Part shown: positions 27,345 to 34,491 of the stretch, one piece after another
How the letters are laid out: the number at the start of each line of letters is the position of its first letter
How positions within the stretch are numbered: the stretch's first letter is position 1
NCBI RefSeq assembly: GCF_004804315.1
Contig: NZ_SRXX01000018.1
Span: 1 to 64,000 of the forward strand
Reading direction: 5' to 3'
Length of the DNA stretch: 64,000 bases
DNA from: Flagellimonas onchidii
GTDB lineage: Bacteria > Bacteroidota > Bacteroidia > Flavobacteriales > Flavobacteriaceae
The notes under the pieces: model-generated
What the model saw: the letters and a program-made list of their open reading frames with translations, nothing else
What the model was told of the DNA's origin: nothing
Database searches by the model: none
Made by a program: the position numbers and the translations under genes

Positions 27345-27819
27345 ATGGATCATATTATTGCTGAACCTGGTGGTTCTGCTGGTTGTTTTCAATAACAGTG
27401 TGGTGAAAAAGGAAGCACTCTTGTCCGATGGCCAGCTTATTTTGCTGGAATTAGCCCCGATAGATCCCCGGTCTTTGATTCAAGGAGATTATATGCGATT
27501 ACGCTATGCCATTTCCGAAGACATAGATAACGACACTATTTCCAAACGAGGGTTTTGTGTGGTAAAATTGTTGCCCAACGGCACCGCGGAAAGGGTACGA
27601 TTACAGGAAAACACAACTCCCCTGAATGAAAACGAACATCTTATTGAATACTCTGCTAAAAATTGGTGGGGTATCAACATTGGGGCGGAATCCTTTTTCT
27701 TTCAGGAAGGAATGGGTGAAAAATATGAAGATGCGAAGTACGGAGGCGTCAAGGTCGATGCAAAGGGAAACAGTCTTTTGGTAGGCCTTTTTGATGAAGA
27801 CTTAAAACTAATAGAATAG
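27331..27819 (+). CDS. GDYXXLXY-domain protein
   Basis: 162 residues. One N-terminal membrane anchor (KWIILLLNLVVLLVVFNNSVV) and an exported domain holding the family signature GDYMRLRY (about 53-60), preceded by LELAPIDPRSL. Function unknown; it is regularly encoded after DUF2157 and DUF4401 genes and presumably forms a complex with them. It overlaps the end of the broken DUF4401 gene by 14 bases. This gene itself is intact. Confidence 0.9.
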   Translation: MKKVKWIILLLNLVVLLVVFNNSVVKKEALLSDGQLILLELAPIDPRSLIQGDYMRLRYAISEDIDNDTISKRGFCVVKLLPNGTAERVRLQENTTPLNENEHLIEYSAKNWWGINIGAESFFFQEGMGEKYEDAKYGGVKVDAKGNSLLVGLFDEDLKLIE

Positions 27820-27822
27820 CAC

Positions 27823-27830
27823 TACTTTTG
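27823..27830 (+). promoter_or_regulatory. Candidate -7 box directly before the cytosine methyltransferase
   Basis: TACTTTTG matches TAnnTTTG exactly and ends three bases before the ATG at 27834. If used, the transcript would be leaderless. No -33 TTG at normal spacing. Confidence 0.3.
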
Positions 27831-27833
27831 AAC

Positions 27834-29075
27834 ATGCAGAAACTTAAGGTGTGCGAACTTTTTGCCGGTGTGGGCGGTTTCCGATTAGGATTGGAAAATA
27901 CAGGCAGCTACGAAGTTGTTTGGAGCAACCAATGGGAGCCCTCTACCAAAACACAGCATGCCTCTATGGTTTATGAAGCCCGTTTTGGATCCGAAAATCA
28001 TTCTAACACCAATATTGAGGAAGTACCCACTTTGGAGATTCCGAATCATGACATTTTGGTCGGTGGATTCCCTTGCCAAGATTATTCGGTTGCGACAACA
28101 CTAAAAAACTCCAAAGGACTCATCGGAAAAAAGGGAGTATTATGGTGGTCCATCCATCGGATTCTTTCTGAAAAAGAAAACAAACCTAAATATCTCTTTT
28201 TTGAAAATGTTGACCGTTTGTTGAAATCGCCTTCTTCACAACGAGGGCGTGATTTTGCGGTGATGCTCAAAAGCTTGAACAATTTGGGTTATGCCGTAGA
28301 ATGGCGGGTAATTAATGCGGCTGAATATGGCATGCCCCAGCGCCGAAGGCGCGTTTTTTTTCTGGGATATCACAAATCAACGGAAATTTACAAAACACTT
28401 CAAAGGACTTCGCCCGCTAAATGGATTTTGGAACAGGGAACTATCGCTTCATCTTTTCCTGTTAAAAAACAAAGCACTAGCACTTCTTTTTCTTTAGAAA
28501 AAGATTTGGTCTCCTTATCCAATTCGTTCAATTTGGAGAAGGGGCATTCCCCTTTCCTAAACTCCGGAATCTGTCTAGAAAATGATGTGCACACTATTAA
28601 AACTGCTGCAGATTTTTATGGATCCAGAGCGGTTCTTTCAGATGTTTTAGAGGACACTTCAGAAGCTGAATTTTATATTTCTGAGTCAGACATTCCAAAA
28701 TGGGAATATCTCAAAGGAGCAAAAAAAGAAATACGCAAGACCAAAGCTGGTTTTGAATATAATTATAGCGAGGGGAGCATGGTTTTCCCTGACGCACTTG
28801 ATCAACCTTCCAGAACAATTATAACCGGCGAGGGCGGTAAATCCCCTTCTCGGTTTAAGCACGTAGTCCAAACCTCAACGGGACTGCGAAGACTTTCTCC
28901 TGTTGAATTGGAACGGTTGAACATGTTTCCAGAAAATCACACCAAATTGGACGGTATATCCGATACCAAAAGAGCCTTTTTTATGGGCAACGCACTGGTG
29001 GTGGGCATAGTGGAACAAATGGGCAATGCCTTGTTCCAGAAAATAAATGCCCTTGAAGAGCAACTTCAAAATTGA
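27834..29075 (+). CDS. DNA (cytosine-5-)-methyltransferase
   Basis: 413 residues from ATG 27834 (an in-frame TTG lies six bases earlier). It transfers a methyl group from S-adenosylmethionine to C5 of cytosine. Conserved motifs in order: I FAGVGGFRLGLE, IV with the catalytic Cys GGFPCQDYSVA, VI ENVDRLL, VIII QRRRRVFFLGY, then a target-recognition region of about 190-300, IX SRTIITGEGG and X GNALVVGIVEQMG. The order is that of a standard, not permuted, enzyme. It overlaps the next gene by 29 bases, and that gene has nuclease motifs, so this is probably the M gene of a type II restriction-modification pair. Target sequence unknown. Confidence 0.93.
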   Translation: MQKLKVCELFAGVGGFRLGLENTGSYEVVWSNQWEPSTKTQHASMVYEARFGSENHSNTNIEEVPTLEIPNHDILVGGFPCQDYSVATTLKNSKGLIGKKGVLWWSIHRILSEKENKPKYLFFENVDRLLKSPSSQRGRDFAVMLKSLNNLGYAVEWRVINAAEYGMPQRRRRVFFLGYHKSTEIYKTLQRTSPAKWILEQGTIASSFPVKKQSTSTSFSLEKDLVSLSNSFNLEKGHSPFLNSGICLENDVHTIKTAADFYGSRAVLSDVLEDTSEAEFYISESDIPKWEYLKGAKKEIRKTKAGFEYNYSEGSMVFPDALDQPSRTIITGEGGKSPSRFKHVVQTSTGLRRLSPVELERLNMFPENHTKLDGISDTKRAFFMGNALVVGIVEQMGNALFQKINALEEQLQN

Positions 29076-29661
29076 TCTGACCAAAGAAAAGCACCTTTCT
29101 TCTTTATTGGATTCGTATTATCAAAAACATTTACGGTTTTATAATTTTAAACGCATGCACGCCCTAAAACAGCAATTGACGGGTATTGACCTTGTGCTAA
29201 AACACAAAACAAGTCCACAGACCTTCTTTCTGGACGAAAAAGCACAATTGGACTATATAAACGAATCCCTCCCCACTTTTGCTTTTGAACTTTTCTATCA
29301 AAAAAATGGCATGGACAAACCCGGTTGGTTATTTGATTCAAACAAAGTCACCCATTTTTATGCTTTGGTTACCAGTATTTTTTCGGATGAAGCTGGAAAG
29401 TATACCTCTTGCAACATCACCTTTGTAAATCGGAGAAAATTGATTTCCTACTTGACCAAAAGAGGTCTGACCCAATTATTCTTAAAAGAAGTTATTACCA
29501 ACAACAAAGATTTTCATGGAAAACTGATTCTCGAAAACCTAAACCCTAAAACAGAAGGCTATTTGTTCTTTTCCAGAAAAAATAAAGTGGAAAGCCCAAT
29601 AAACCTCGTTTTAAAGTTGGAGTTTTTATGTCGGGTCGGAGTGGCTAGGAAATTTGTTTAG
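29047..29661 (+). CDS. Probable PD-(D/E)XK-type restriction endonuclease partner
   Basis: 204 residues, family not named with certainty. It contains GIDLV (Asp48) and, after a strand, FFLDEKAQLDY (Asp63-Glu64-Lys65). That spacing fits the D...(D/E)-x-K metal-binding core of restriction-like nucleases, followed by TFAFELFY (Glu81) and a GWLF aromatic region. The ATG lies inside the end of the methyltransferase gene (29-base overlap), a common way to keep a restriction gene tied to its methylase. No typical DNA-binding domain is visible. The gene converges with the deiodinase-like gene, 21 bases away. The nuclease call is inference from motif and context. Confidence 0.6.
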   Translation: MPLKSNFKIDLTKEKHLSSLLDSYYQKHLRFYNFKRMHALKQQLTGIDLVLKHKTSPQTFFLDEKAQLDYINESLPTFAFELFYQKNGMDKPGWLFDSNKVTHFYALVTSIFSDEAGKYTSCNITFVNRRKLISYLTKRGLTQLFLKEVITNNKDFHGKLILENLNPKTEGYLFFSRKNKVESPINLVLKLEFLCRVGVARKFV

Positions 29662-29682
29662 TCCGCGTTCAATGAAGTCTTG

Positions 29683-30375
29683 CTATTCATAGAAAACAGC
29701 GACCTCGTCCAACGCTTTCCTTTTTATGTCGGGGACATATGCTGGATTCTTGGGGTAGCCCACTGGAAGCAACAAAAAAGCCCTCTCGTTACTTGGTCGG
29801 TCTAGAAGTTTAGTCAGAAAATTCATTGGGCTTGGGGTATGCGTAAGGGTGACCAGACCAGCATTGTGAATCGCTGATATCAACATGCCACAAGCTATGC
29901 CTATAGATTCATTTACATAGTAATTGTTATGTTTTACCCCATTTTCATCAAAAGTGTAAGCCTTTTTAAAAGCAATGATTAGCCAGGGCGCTATCTCCAA
30001 AAAGGGTTTGTGCATATCCGTACCCAGAGGTTCCAAGTCCTTTTTCCAGCGTTCACTCATCCGGTGTTCGTAGGTTTCTTTTTCCTCTATTTCTGCCGCT
30101 TTTCTGATTTCGGTTTTTAAAGCTGGGTTTGAAACGGCACAAAACGTCCAAGGTTGTTTGTGGGCTCCGGATGGTGCCGTGGAGGCACTCTTAATCAGAT
30201 TGTCGATAATCTGTTTGGGCACGGGCCTATCTGAAAACTCTCTTACTGATCTTCTTTTGTTCAGCCAATCATGGAATGCCGCGCTTCTTTGAATCGATTC
30301 ACTTTGTGAAAATGTCTCCGTCTCAAAGGAAACGTGTTTGTATCCATTGATCAAGATATGGTCTTGTGGTTTCAT
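29683..30375 (-). CDS. Nitroreductase-fold flavoprotein, iodotyrosine-deiodinase-like
   Basis: 230 residues. FMN-binding nitroreductase blocks are clear: RRSVREFSDRPVP (about 41-53) and ASTAPSGAHKQPW (about 64-76). Beyond the generic fold, Glu98, Tyr102 and Lys123 occur with the spacing of the E/Y/K triad that closes over iodotyrosine in IYD enzymes, in the context EEKETYE ... PLGTDMHKP. So reductive dehalogenation of a halogenated phenol such as iodo- or bromotyrosine is a reasonable expectation in a marine bacterium. No signal peptide or membrane anchor, so it is cytosolic. Predicted at family level only; no halogen-pathway neighbours. Confidence 0.82.
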   Translation of the reverse strand: MKPQDHILINGYKHVSFETETFSQSESIQRSAAFHDWLNKRRSVREFSDRPVPKQIIDNLIKSASTAPSGAHKQPWTFCAVSNPALKTEIRKAAEIEEKETYEHRMSERWKKDLEPLGTDMHKPFLEIAPWLIIAFKKAYTFDENGVKHNNYYVNESIGIACGMLISAIHNAGLVTLTHTPSPMNFLTKLLDRPSNERAFLLLPVGYPKNPAYVPDIKRKALDEVAVFYE

Positions 30376-30500
30376 AGGGTCTTTTTTGTAAAATATAGGT
30401 CGTGTCGAGGATGGAAGTTACATAAAAACTGAACGTTGTTTTGAAGTGACTTTATCCAATCGACACTCATTTCACCTTTATTGGGACGATAGTTATATCC

Positions 30501-31109
30501 TTATCTTATTGGTTTGGCCGCAACTTTATATGGTGTTTCCGGAAATCCAAATAGCACTGCTTTTTCTTCATCGATTTCTTTGATTCCAATCAGTGTTTGC
30601 CGATTACCATTGTCATAAATTGAGGCAAAATACGTGCCTTGAAGCTGCTCCAGTACAAATTTTTGTCCTTTCCGCTTTAAGCGCTTGTTCACTTCTTGAA
30701 TTGCAGGGCTGTCCAAACATGTGTTAAAAACCAATGGTCCAAATTCTCCATTCCATTCGATGTTAAATCTCAATTTTTCGATTTCTTTATCGGTTAAATT
30801 GGTTTTAGTCGGCTCAATCCTCTCATAATCGGTTAAGAATTCGATGTCTTCTGAAATGGATTCTGTATCGCTGATAACGGTCAGCTTTTTGCCCATTCTA
30901 TACATTCGAATCCGGCTCTTACTTACAAATTTATGTTTGGTTTCAGATAGTTTTTCGATGAAGTGTTGTTTTTTCTCCAGCAGTCCGTTGTTGGTTTTTT
31001 CCAGTAGTTCAAAATGGATGATCTCGTCGTTTTGAAACTCGATAAACTCAGGACTGCAATATGTGTTTGCATCCCTAATCATTAACCAAGTGCCCTGGTA
31101 TCTATCCAT
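30501..31109 (-). CDS. Hypothetical protein with two GTW/GTY-like beta segments
   Basis: 202 residues, no signal peptide, family not recognised. The start MDRYQGTWLMIRDANTYC resembles the GTW opening of lipocalin-like domains, and a second QGTYFASIYDNGNRQTLIGI lies near residue 160. The middle is predicted mixed, with charged strands. It is preceded by a gap of 33 bases from the nucleotidyltransferase-HEPN gene on the same strand, so the two could be co-transcribed. Nothing in the sequence indicates catalysis. Confidence 0.55.
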   Translation of the reverse strand: MDRYQGTWLMIRDANTYCSPEFIEFQNDEIIHFELLEKTNNGLLEKKQHFIEKLSETKHKFVSKSRIRMYRMGKKLTVISDTESISEDIEFLTDYERIEPTKTNLTDKEIEKLRFNIEWNGEFGPLVFNTCLDSPAIQEVNKRLKRKGQKFVLEQLQGTYFASIYDNGNRQTLIGIKEIDEEKAVLFGFPETPYKVAAKPIR

Positions 31110-31142
31110 TTTAAATTATATTATCTATTTACATTAACCTGT

Positions 31143-32000
31143 CTAGCTATCTCCTATCTCCCCAATCTTAGCCGTGCAAATCTCCTCCGTAAGCCGTTTA
31201 AGTTCGTTTACCCGTTGGGCCAACTCCTCCAGTTCACCTTTAGTGATCTCGTACTCGTCCATCTTGTAGCGGGCATCGATATAGGCGCGTTTTAGGAGTT
31301 CAAAAAGGTGTTTTTCGGTGTCGGTGGTCTTGAGAAAAACGGCAAAACGCTTGTCGCACATTTCCACTTTTATGCCCAGGTTCTCCAGATTATGGTCTTT
31401 GGGGCGGTAATCGGTAAAAACGAGCAAAATGGTGGTGTAGTAACGCTCCACAGCTTGATGAAGTTCAAAGGCTGCTTTTAGAAATCTTTTTTTACTCATT
31501 TCAAATTCAAACGTTTCCAAAAACTCATTTGCACTCTCAAACCACTGGTCAAAATGGCCCTGTGCTTTTTGTTTGTACTGCGCAGCAGTCAGTTTTTTGG
31601 GGTGGGCGAGCTTAATCTTTTGGGAATCGTACAGGACCAAACCTTCTTCTTTTATGTCCTTAAAAAAGTAGTTGCCCATGGTCAAAGAGGCGTTCAATTG
31701 TTTTATACCATGAAAAATAAGGCTTACGGGTGTAGTGACTTTTCCAGTAGTAATGAGTTCGGCCTTAATCTTGTCCTCTATTCGAAACTTTTGTTTGAGG
31801 TCTTCGTGGGTAATTACCACGAGAATGTCAAAATCGCTGCGGTATTCGTAGGTGATGCCTTTTTCCACATATTGATCCTCTACCCAGTTGCCCCGGGCGT
31901 AGCTGCCAAAAAGGATGATCATTTCCACCAATTTATGCGCGGAAAGCTGCTCGGTGAGCAGTGTAAGTTCTTCTTGTTTGGATTTGGGCAAATGGTTCAC
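31143..32000 (-). CDS. Nucleotidyltransferase-HEPN fusion protein
   Basis: 285 residues if translation begins at GTG 32000. N-terminal nucleotidyltransferase domain: IILFGSYARGNW (Gly-Ser motif) and RSDFDILVV (two Asp of the metal site). C-terminal HEPN domain from about 155: AAFELHQAVERYYTTILLVF, a downstream His in PKDHNLENL, and AYIDARYKM. The open frame reaches 32099, but family members begin just before LPxxKQ, and a TACTTTG promoter-like box at 32006-32012 would exclude the upstream part. Usually these two domains are separate toxin-antitoxin partners (MNT/HEPN); here they are one polypeptide, so self-contained regulation by adenylylation is possible but unproven. Confidence 0.82.
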   Translation of the reverse strand: MNHLPKSKQEELTLLTEQLSAHKLVEMIILFGSYARGNWVEDQYVEKGITYEYRSDFDILVVITHEDLKQKFRIEDKIKAELITTGKVTTPVSLIFHGIKQLNASLTMGNYFFKDIKEEGLVLYDSQKIKLAHPKKLTAAQYKQKAQGHFDQWFESANEFLETFEFEMSKKRFLKAAFELHQAVERYYTTILLVFTDYRPKDHNLENLGIKVEMCDKRFAVFLKTTDTEKHLFELLKRAYIDARYKMDEYEITKGELEELAQRVNELKRLTEEICTAKIGEIGDS

Positions 32001-32013
32001 AAACGCAAAGTAA
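31988..32013 (-). repeat. 26-bp promoter-region repeat, copy 1
   Basis: Plus-strand gcaaatggtt, three variable bases, then aaacgcaaagtaa. The same block occurs at 33857-33882 with only the three central bases changed. On the minus strand it holds TACTTTG, near the -7 consensus, just upstream of the nucleotidyltransferase-HEPN start. Confidence 0.55.
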
Positions 32014-32192
32014 GGAATTATTTGGGTTGGTGAGGTTATGATATCTTTCTTTGGCAACCTATGTAGAAGGCACCTCTTAATACAAATGCACTTTTTCAAC
32101 TAATTTGACGTTCTAACTGTACGTTTTGGCCTTGTTTTATAAATATTTTATATACATTGTGGGGCTAAGTTTTTTATTATTTTAATTTATAA

Positions 32193-32200
32193 TACTTTTG
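32193..32200 (+). promoter_or_regulatory. Candidate -7 box of the two-gene HEPN operon
   Basis: TACTTTTG, an exact TAnnTTTG match, 40 bases upstream of the first ATG in an AT-rich 240-base gap between divergent transcription units. Apart from this the gap shows nothing recognisable. Confidence 0.4.
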
Positions 32201-32240
32201 TCAACAGTTATTATATTGGTTAATAACTCTTTCCGAACAG

Positions 32241-32744
32241 ATGGCAGCAACTAAAATTAAAAATCAAAACGAAAAAAGTCAGGAAACTTGGAGTTTGTCC
32301 GTTGACAAAAATTCTATTTTCACAAATGACGATGTTATTGATGCGTACTTAAAAGGAAAGGAAGATGGTGTAAAAGAGAAAAAACAGATTTTTATTGATA
32401 AGCTCAATGAGAATTTAACCAAATCTGCTACCCATACTGAAAGAATGCTTTCTTTTCTAAGAAAGCGAAAGCTAAATCCTGTTTCTGCCCATTTAAAAAT
32501 CAATGCATACGACGATTTTGTTATTTTGATAACTCTCCCCGAAGATCAGTTTATAGGAGAGGATTTTTTAGTTTCTTATGACTTTGCTGCAACCATTGAA
32601 GAAGAAGTTCAATCTGACAGGTATTATAATGTAATGTTCATGTTTTCCGACAGAGAGGAAGACGATAAGTTATTTAATAAAAACTTACTTGTCAGTGATG
32701 GTTTTTTTATGGATTATAAAATGAATAAACCTATTGAAGCATAA
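32241..32744 (+). CDS. Hypothetical protein, first gene of HEPN operon
   Basis: 167 residues, not recognised. The N-terminal half is charged and helical (VIDAYLKGKEDGVKEKKQIF and a Lys/Arg-rich HTERMLSFLRKRK), the C-terminal half reads as alternating strands (DDFVILITLPEDQFIG, YYNVMFMFSDRE). No nucleotidyltransferase motif is present. It overlaps the HEPN gene by 11 bases, the classic spacing of a toxin-antitoxin or effector pair, so it may be the antitoxin or the sensor. This role is inferred from position only. Confidence 0.6.
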   Translation: MAATKIKNQNEKSQETWSLSVDKNSIFTNDDVIDAYLKGKEDGVKEKKQIFIDKLNENLTKSATHTERMLSFLRKRKLNPVSAHLKINAYDDFVILITLPEDQFIGEDFLVSYDFAATIEEEVQSDRYYNVMFMFSDREEDDKLFNKNLLVSDGFFMDYKMNKPIEA

Positions 32745-33126
32745 GACCCATTCTGAACATAATTATCAAGTTTGTGAATTTTTATTGGAAGATGGTAGAT
32801 TTTATGACTGGGTCATAACTACATCTTTTTATTCAGCTCTTCATTTAGTTCAAGAAGAAATTTTCCCATTTACAGATGACGAGCAATTTACTTATTCCAG
32901 TTTTGAACAATATTTTTCAAAGTCTATACACGACGGACAAAAAATATCAAAACACCAATCTACCATAAAGCTAGTTGAACAACGAATTAATGGTGCGGGG
33001 ACTTTATATCGTCAATTACATGACATGTGCAAAACATGTCGATATAAAAATTACAACGTAAGTTCTAAAAAGGCCAAGGTAGCAAAATCTTATTTGGATA
33101 AGATAAGACTTTTGGTTAACAAATAA
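32734..33126 (+). CDS. HEPN-like domain protein
   Basis: 130 residues, all-helical. The segment DWVITTSFYSALHLVQEEIFP near residues 25-45 and YRQLHDMCKTCRYKNYNVS near 92-110 match the two core helices and the aromatic Y-x-N-Y block of HEPN domains. The usual RNase motif R-x4-6-H is not found in that form; RQLH is present instead, so RNase activity is uncertain. The start is TTG at 32734, inside the end of the upstream gene; no ATG lies near. Likely functions with that gene. Confidence 0.65.
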   Translation: MKHKTHSEHNYQVCEFLLEDGRFYDWVITTSFYSALHLVQEEIFPFTDDEQFTYSSFEQYFSKSIHDGQKISKHQSTIKLVEQRINGAGTLYRQLHDMCKTCRYKNYNVSSKKAKVAKSYLDKIRLLVNK

Positions 33127-33128
33127 TA

Positions 33129-33272
33129 TTAAACTTGCTCTTCTATCCCATAAGTATTATACCCAACCTTCACCTTCCTCATATAGAGAATACTATATTC
33201 CAAATATTCTTCATCTTGGGTAACAAAATCAAGGTATGGAATTACTGGAATAAGCCTGTTTATGCAAAATTT
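33129..33272 (-). pseudogene. Possible C-terminal gene remnant downstream of grpB-like gene
   Basis: Directly after the GrpB-family stop codon, in the same minus-strand frame, 47 codons stay open to TAA at 33129. The peptide looks protein-like (LIPVIPYLDFVTQDEEYLEY, then LYMRKVKVGYNTYGIEEQ), with a normal amino-acid mix and no start codon near its beginning. It is most likely the tail of a gene whose front was lost by recombination. No family recognised, and chance is not excluded at this length. Confidence 0.35.
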
Positions 33273-33845
33273 TTACTCTACTATTAATTTCAAAGTTTCT
33301 TTGACAAACTCCGTTTTACCTAGCACATAGGCTCCACGGTCATTCTTATATTTTAAGGCCAAATCACGTTTTAAGTTTTCATATTCCTTGGCCCTTTTTT
33401 CATTGGCGTTCAAATAATCGCGGAAGTCAATCTGTTTCCACATTACATTGTCTTTTGGACACATATGAATGTGAAAAATCTGTTCTTTTGTTCCGTCTAG
33501 GTTATATCCCTTTCCAAAGGTTGAGTATGCCTCAATGTCCTCCCTTTCCGGCACCACAAAATGCGAATAGCCCAATTCGGAAAACTGAGCAATGAGCTTG
33601 TCATCAAACAATTTTTCCTTTGGAATTTCAATCATTAGGTCAATGTACGGTTTTGATTTAATACTTGGAATGGAGGAGCTCCCGAAGTGTTCAACTCGTA
33701 GAATTGTTTCGTTTCCAACCTTTTGAAGTATTTGTTCTTTTTCTTTTTTAAAGATGTTTATCCATTCAGGATTGTGGTCGACCAATTCAATAGGAAAAAG
33801 GGTATTCCAGTCCTCTTTGGTGAGGTCATTCAGGGTTTTCTTCAT
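33273..33845 (-). CDS. GrpB-family protein (UPF0157, nucleotidyltransferase-like fold)
   Basis: 190 residues from ATG 33845; a TTG at 33860 is possible but is closer to the likely promoter. Motifs: DHNPEWINIFKKEKEQI, VEHFGSSSIPSIKSKPYIDLMIEI and the C-terminal RDYLNANEKRAKEYENLKRDLA. The HxGSTS(I/V)P and DxxI blocks identify the GrpB family, which has a nucleotidyltransferase-like core and is often found as a single gene cassette or fused to CoaE. Biochemical role not established. Promoter-like TACTTTG lies within the 26-bp repeat at 33857-33882, giving a leader of about 25 bases. Confidence 0.88.
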   Translation of the reverse strand: MKKTLNDLTKEDWNTLFPIELVDHNPEWINIFKKEKEQILQKVGNETILRVEHFGSSSIPSIKSKPYIDLMIEIPKEKLFDDKLIAQFSELGYSHFVVPEREDIEAYSTFGKGYNLDGTKEQIFHIHMCPKDNVMWKQIDFRDYLNANEKRAKEYENLKRDLALKYKNDRGAYVLGKTEFVKETLKLIVE

Positions 33846-33856
33846 TGTTGGATGTA

Positions 33857-33882
33857 GCAAATGGTTAGAAAACGCAAAGTAA
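33857..33882 (-). repeat. 26-bp promoter-region repeat, copy 2
   Basis: Matches copy 1 at 31988-32013 in 23 of 26 positions, in the same orientation, and likewise holds a minus-strand TACTTTG just upstream of a minus-strand gene. Could be a shared promoter carried with mobile gene units, or a small dispersed repeat. Confidence 0.55.
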
Positions 33883-33920
33883 ATGCTTTTTTCATCCTTT
33901 TAAAGCAAATACGCCACTGT

Positions 33921-34418
33921 TTAATTCGGAGAATGTAGTCCAATTTTATTGCCTTCAGAATCAATAAAAATCGCAAAGAAACCTACCTCATCTGCATGTG
34001 GCGTTTTGGGGATTAGGATCTTTCCGCCACTGCTTTCAACTTTATCCAAAATTACCTTAAGGTCGTTACCCCCGTTCAAGTAAACAGTAACACCATCTGG
34101 TGATGGGGTGTATCCTTCGCCTTTCATAATCACTCCAACTACCATTTGATCTTCCATGGGTAAAAGGCCCATTTCCACTTCTGGAAACTCCATTTTCTCT
34201 ATGTCAATTGCTAAAATGGTTTCGTAAAACTTAATGGCCCTTGAGATGTCAGAGGCAGGAATTTCGAAAATGGATACATAACTTTTCATAAGCGTTGTTT
34301 TTTGCGTTTCTGGTTTTGGTGCTGGCTGCTTTTCGAGCTCAGGTTTAGGCTTGTTTTGGCAAGCGGTATAGCCCAAGATAATAAGGGCTGCCGATAGGCC
34401 GTATAGGATTCTTTTCAT
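33921..34418 (-). CDS. VOC-family (glyoxalase-like) lipoprotein
   Basis: 165 residues. The signal peptide ends in a lipobox, IILGYTAC (Cys20), then a Lys/Pro-rich linker (residues 22-42) and a VOC domain from about 43 (YVSIFEIPASDISRAIKFYE), ending FFAIFIDSEGNKIGLHSPN. The lipid anchor on a VOC domain is uncommon; most such proteins are cytosolic. An internal Met at residue 44 could start a cytosolic form, as in related proteins without the leader. Substrate unknown. Confidence 0.8.
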   Translation of the reverse strand: MKRILYGLSAALIILGYTACQNKPKPELEKQPAPKPETQKTTLMKSYVSIFEIPASDISRAIKFYETILAIDIEKMEFPEVEMGLLPMEDQMVVGVIMKGEGYTPSPDGVTVYLNGGNDLKVILDKVESSGGKILIPKTPHADEVGFFAIFIDSEGNKIGLHSPN

Positions 34419-34491
34419 GTTCTTTGGTTGAAATGAATCACAAATCTAAAGCGACTTTAATCCGTGTAATTGTAAAAATGCGACACCCTTT

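Noticed and set aside
27828..27833. TTG start of the cytosine methyltransferase
   Set aside because: ATG six bases downstream gives a family-like start and the TTG lies partly in the -7-like box.
32001..32099. 33-codon N-terminal extension of the NTase-HEPN protein (MKKCICIKRCLLHRLP...)
   Set aside because: Family members begin near LPxxKQ, and the segment covers the 26-bp promoter-like repeat.
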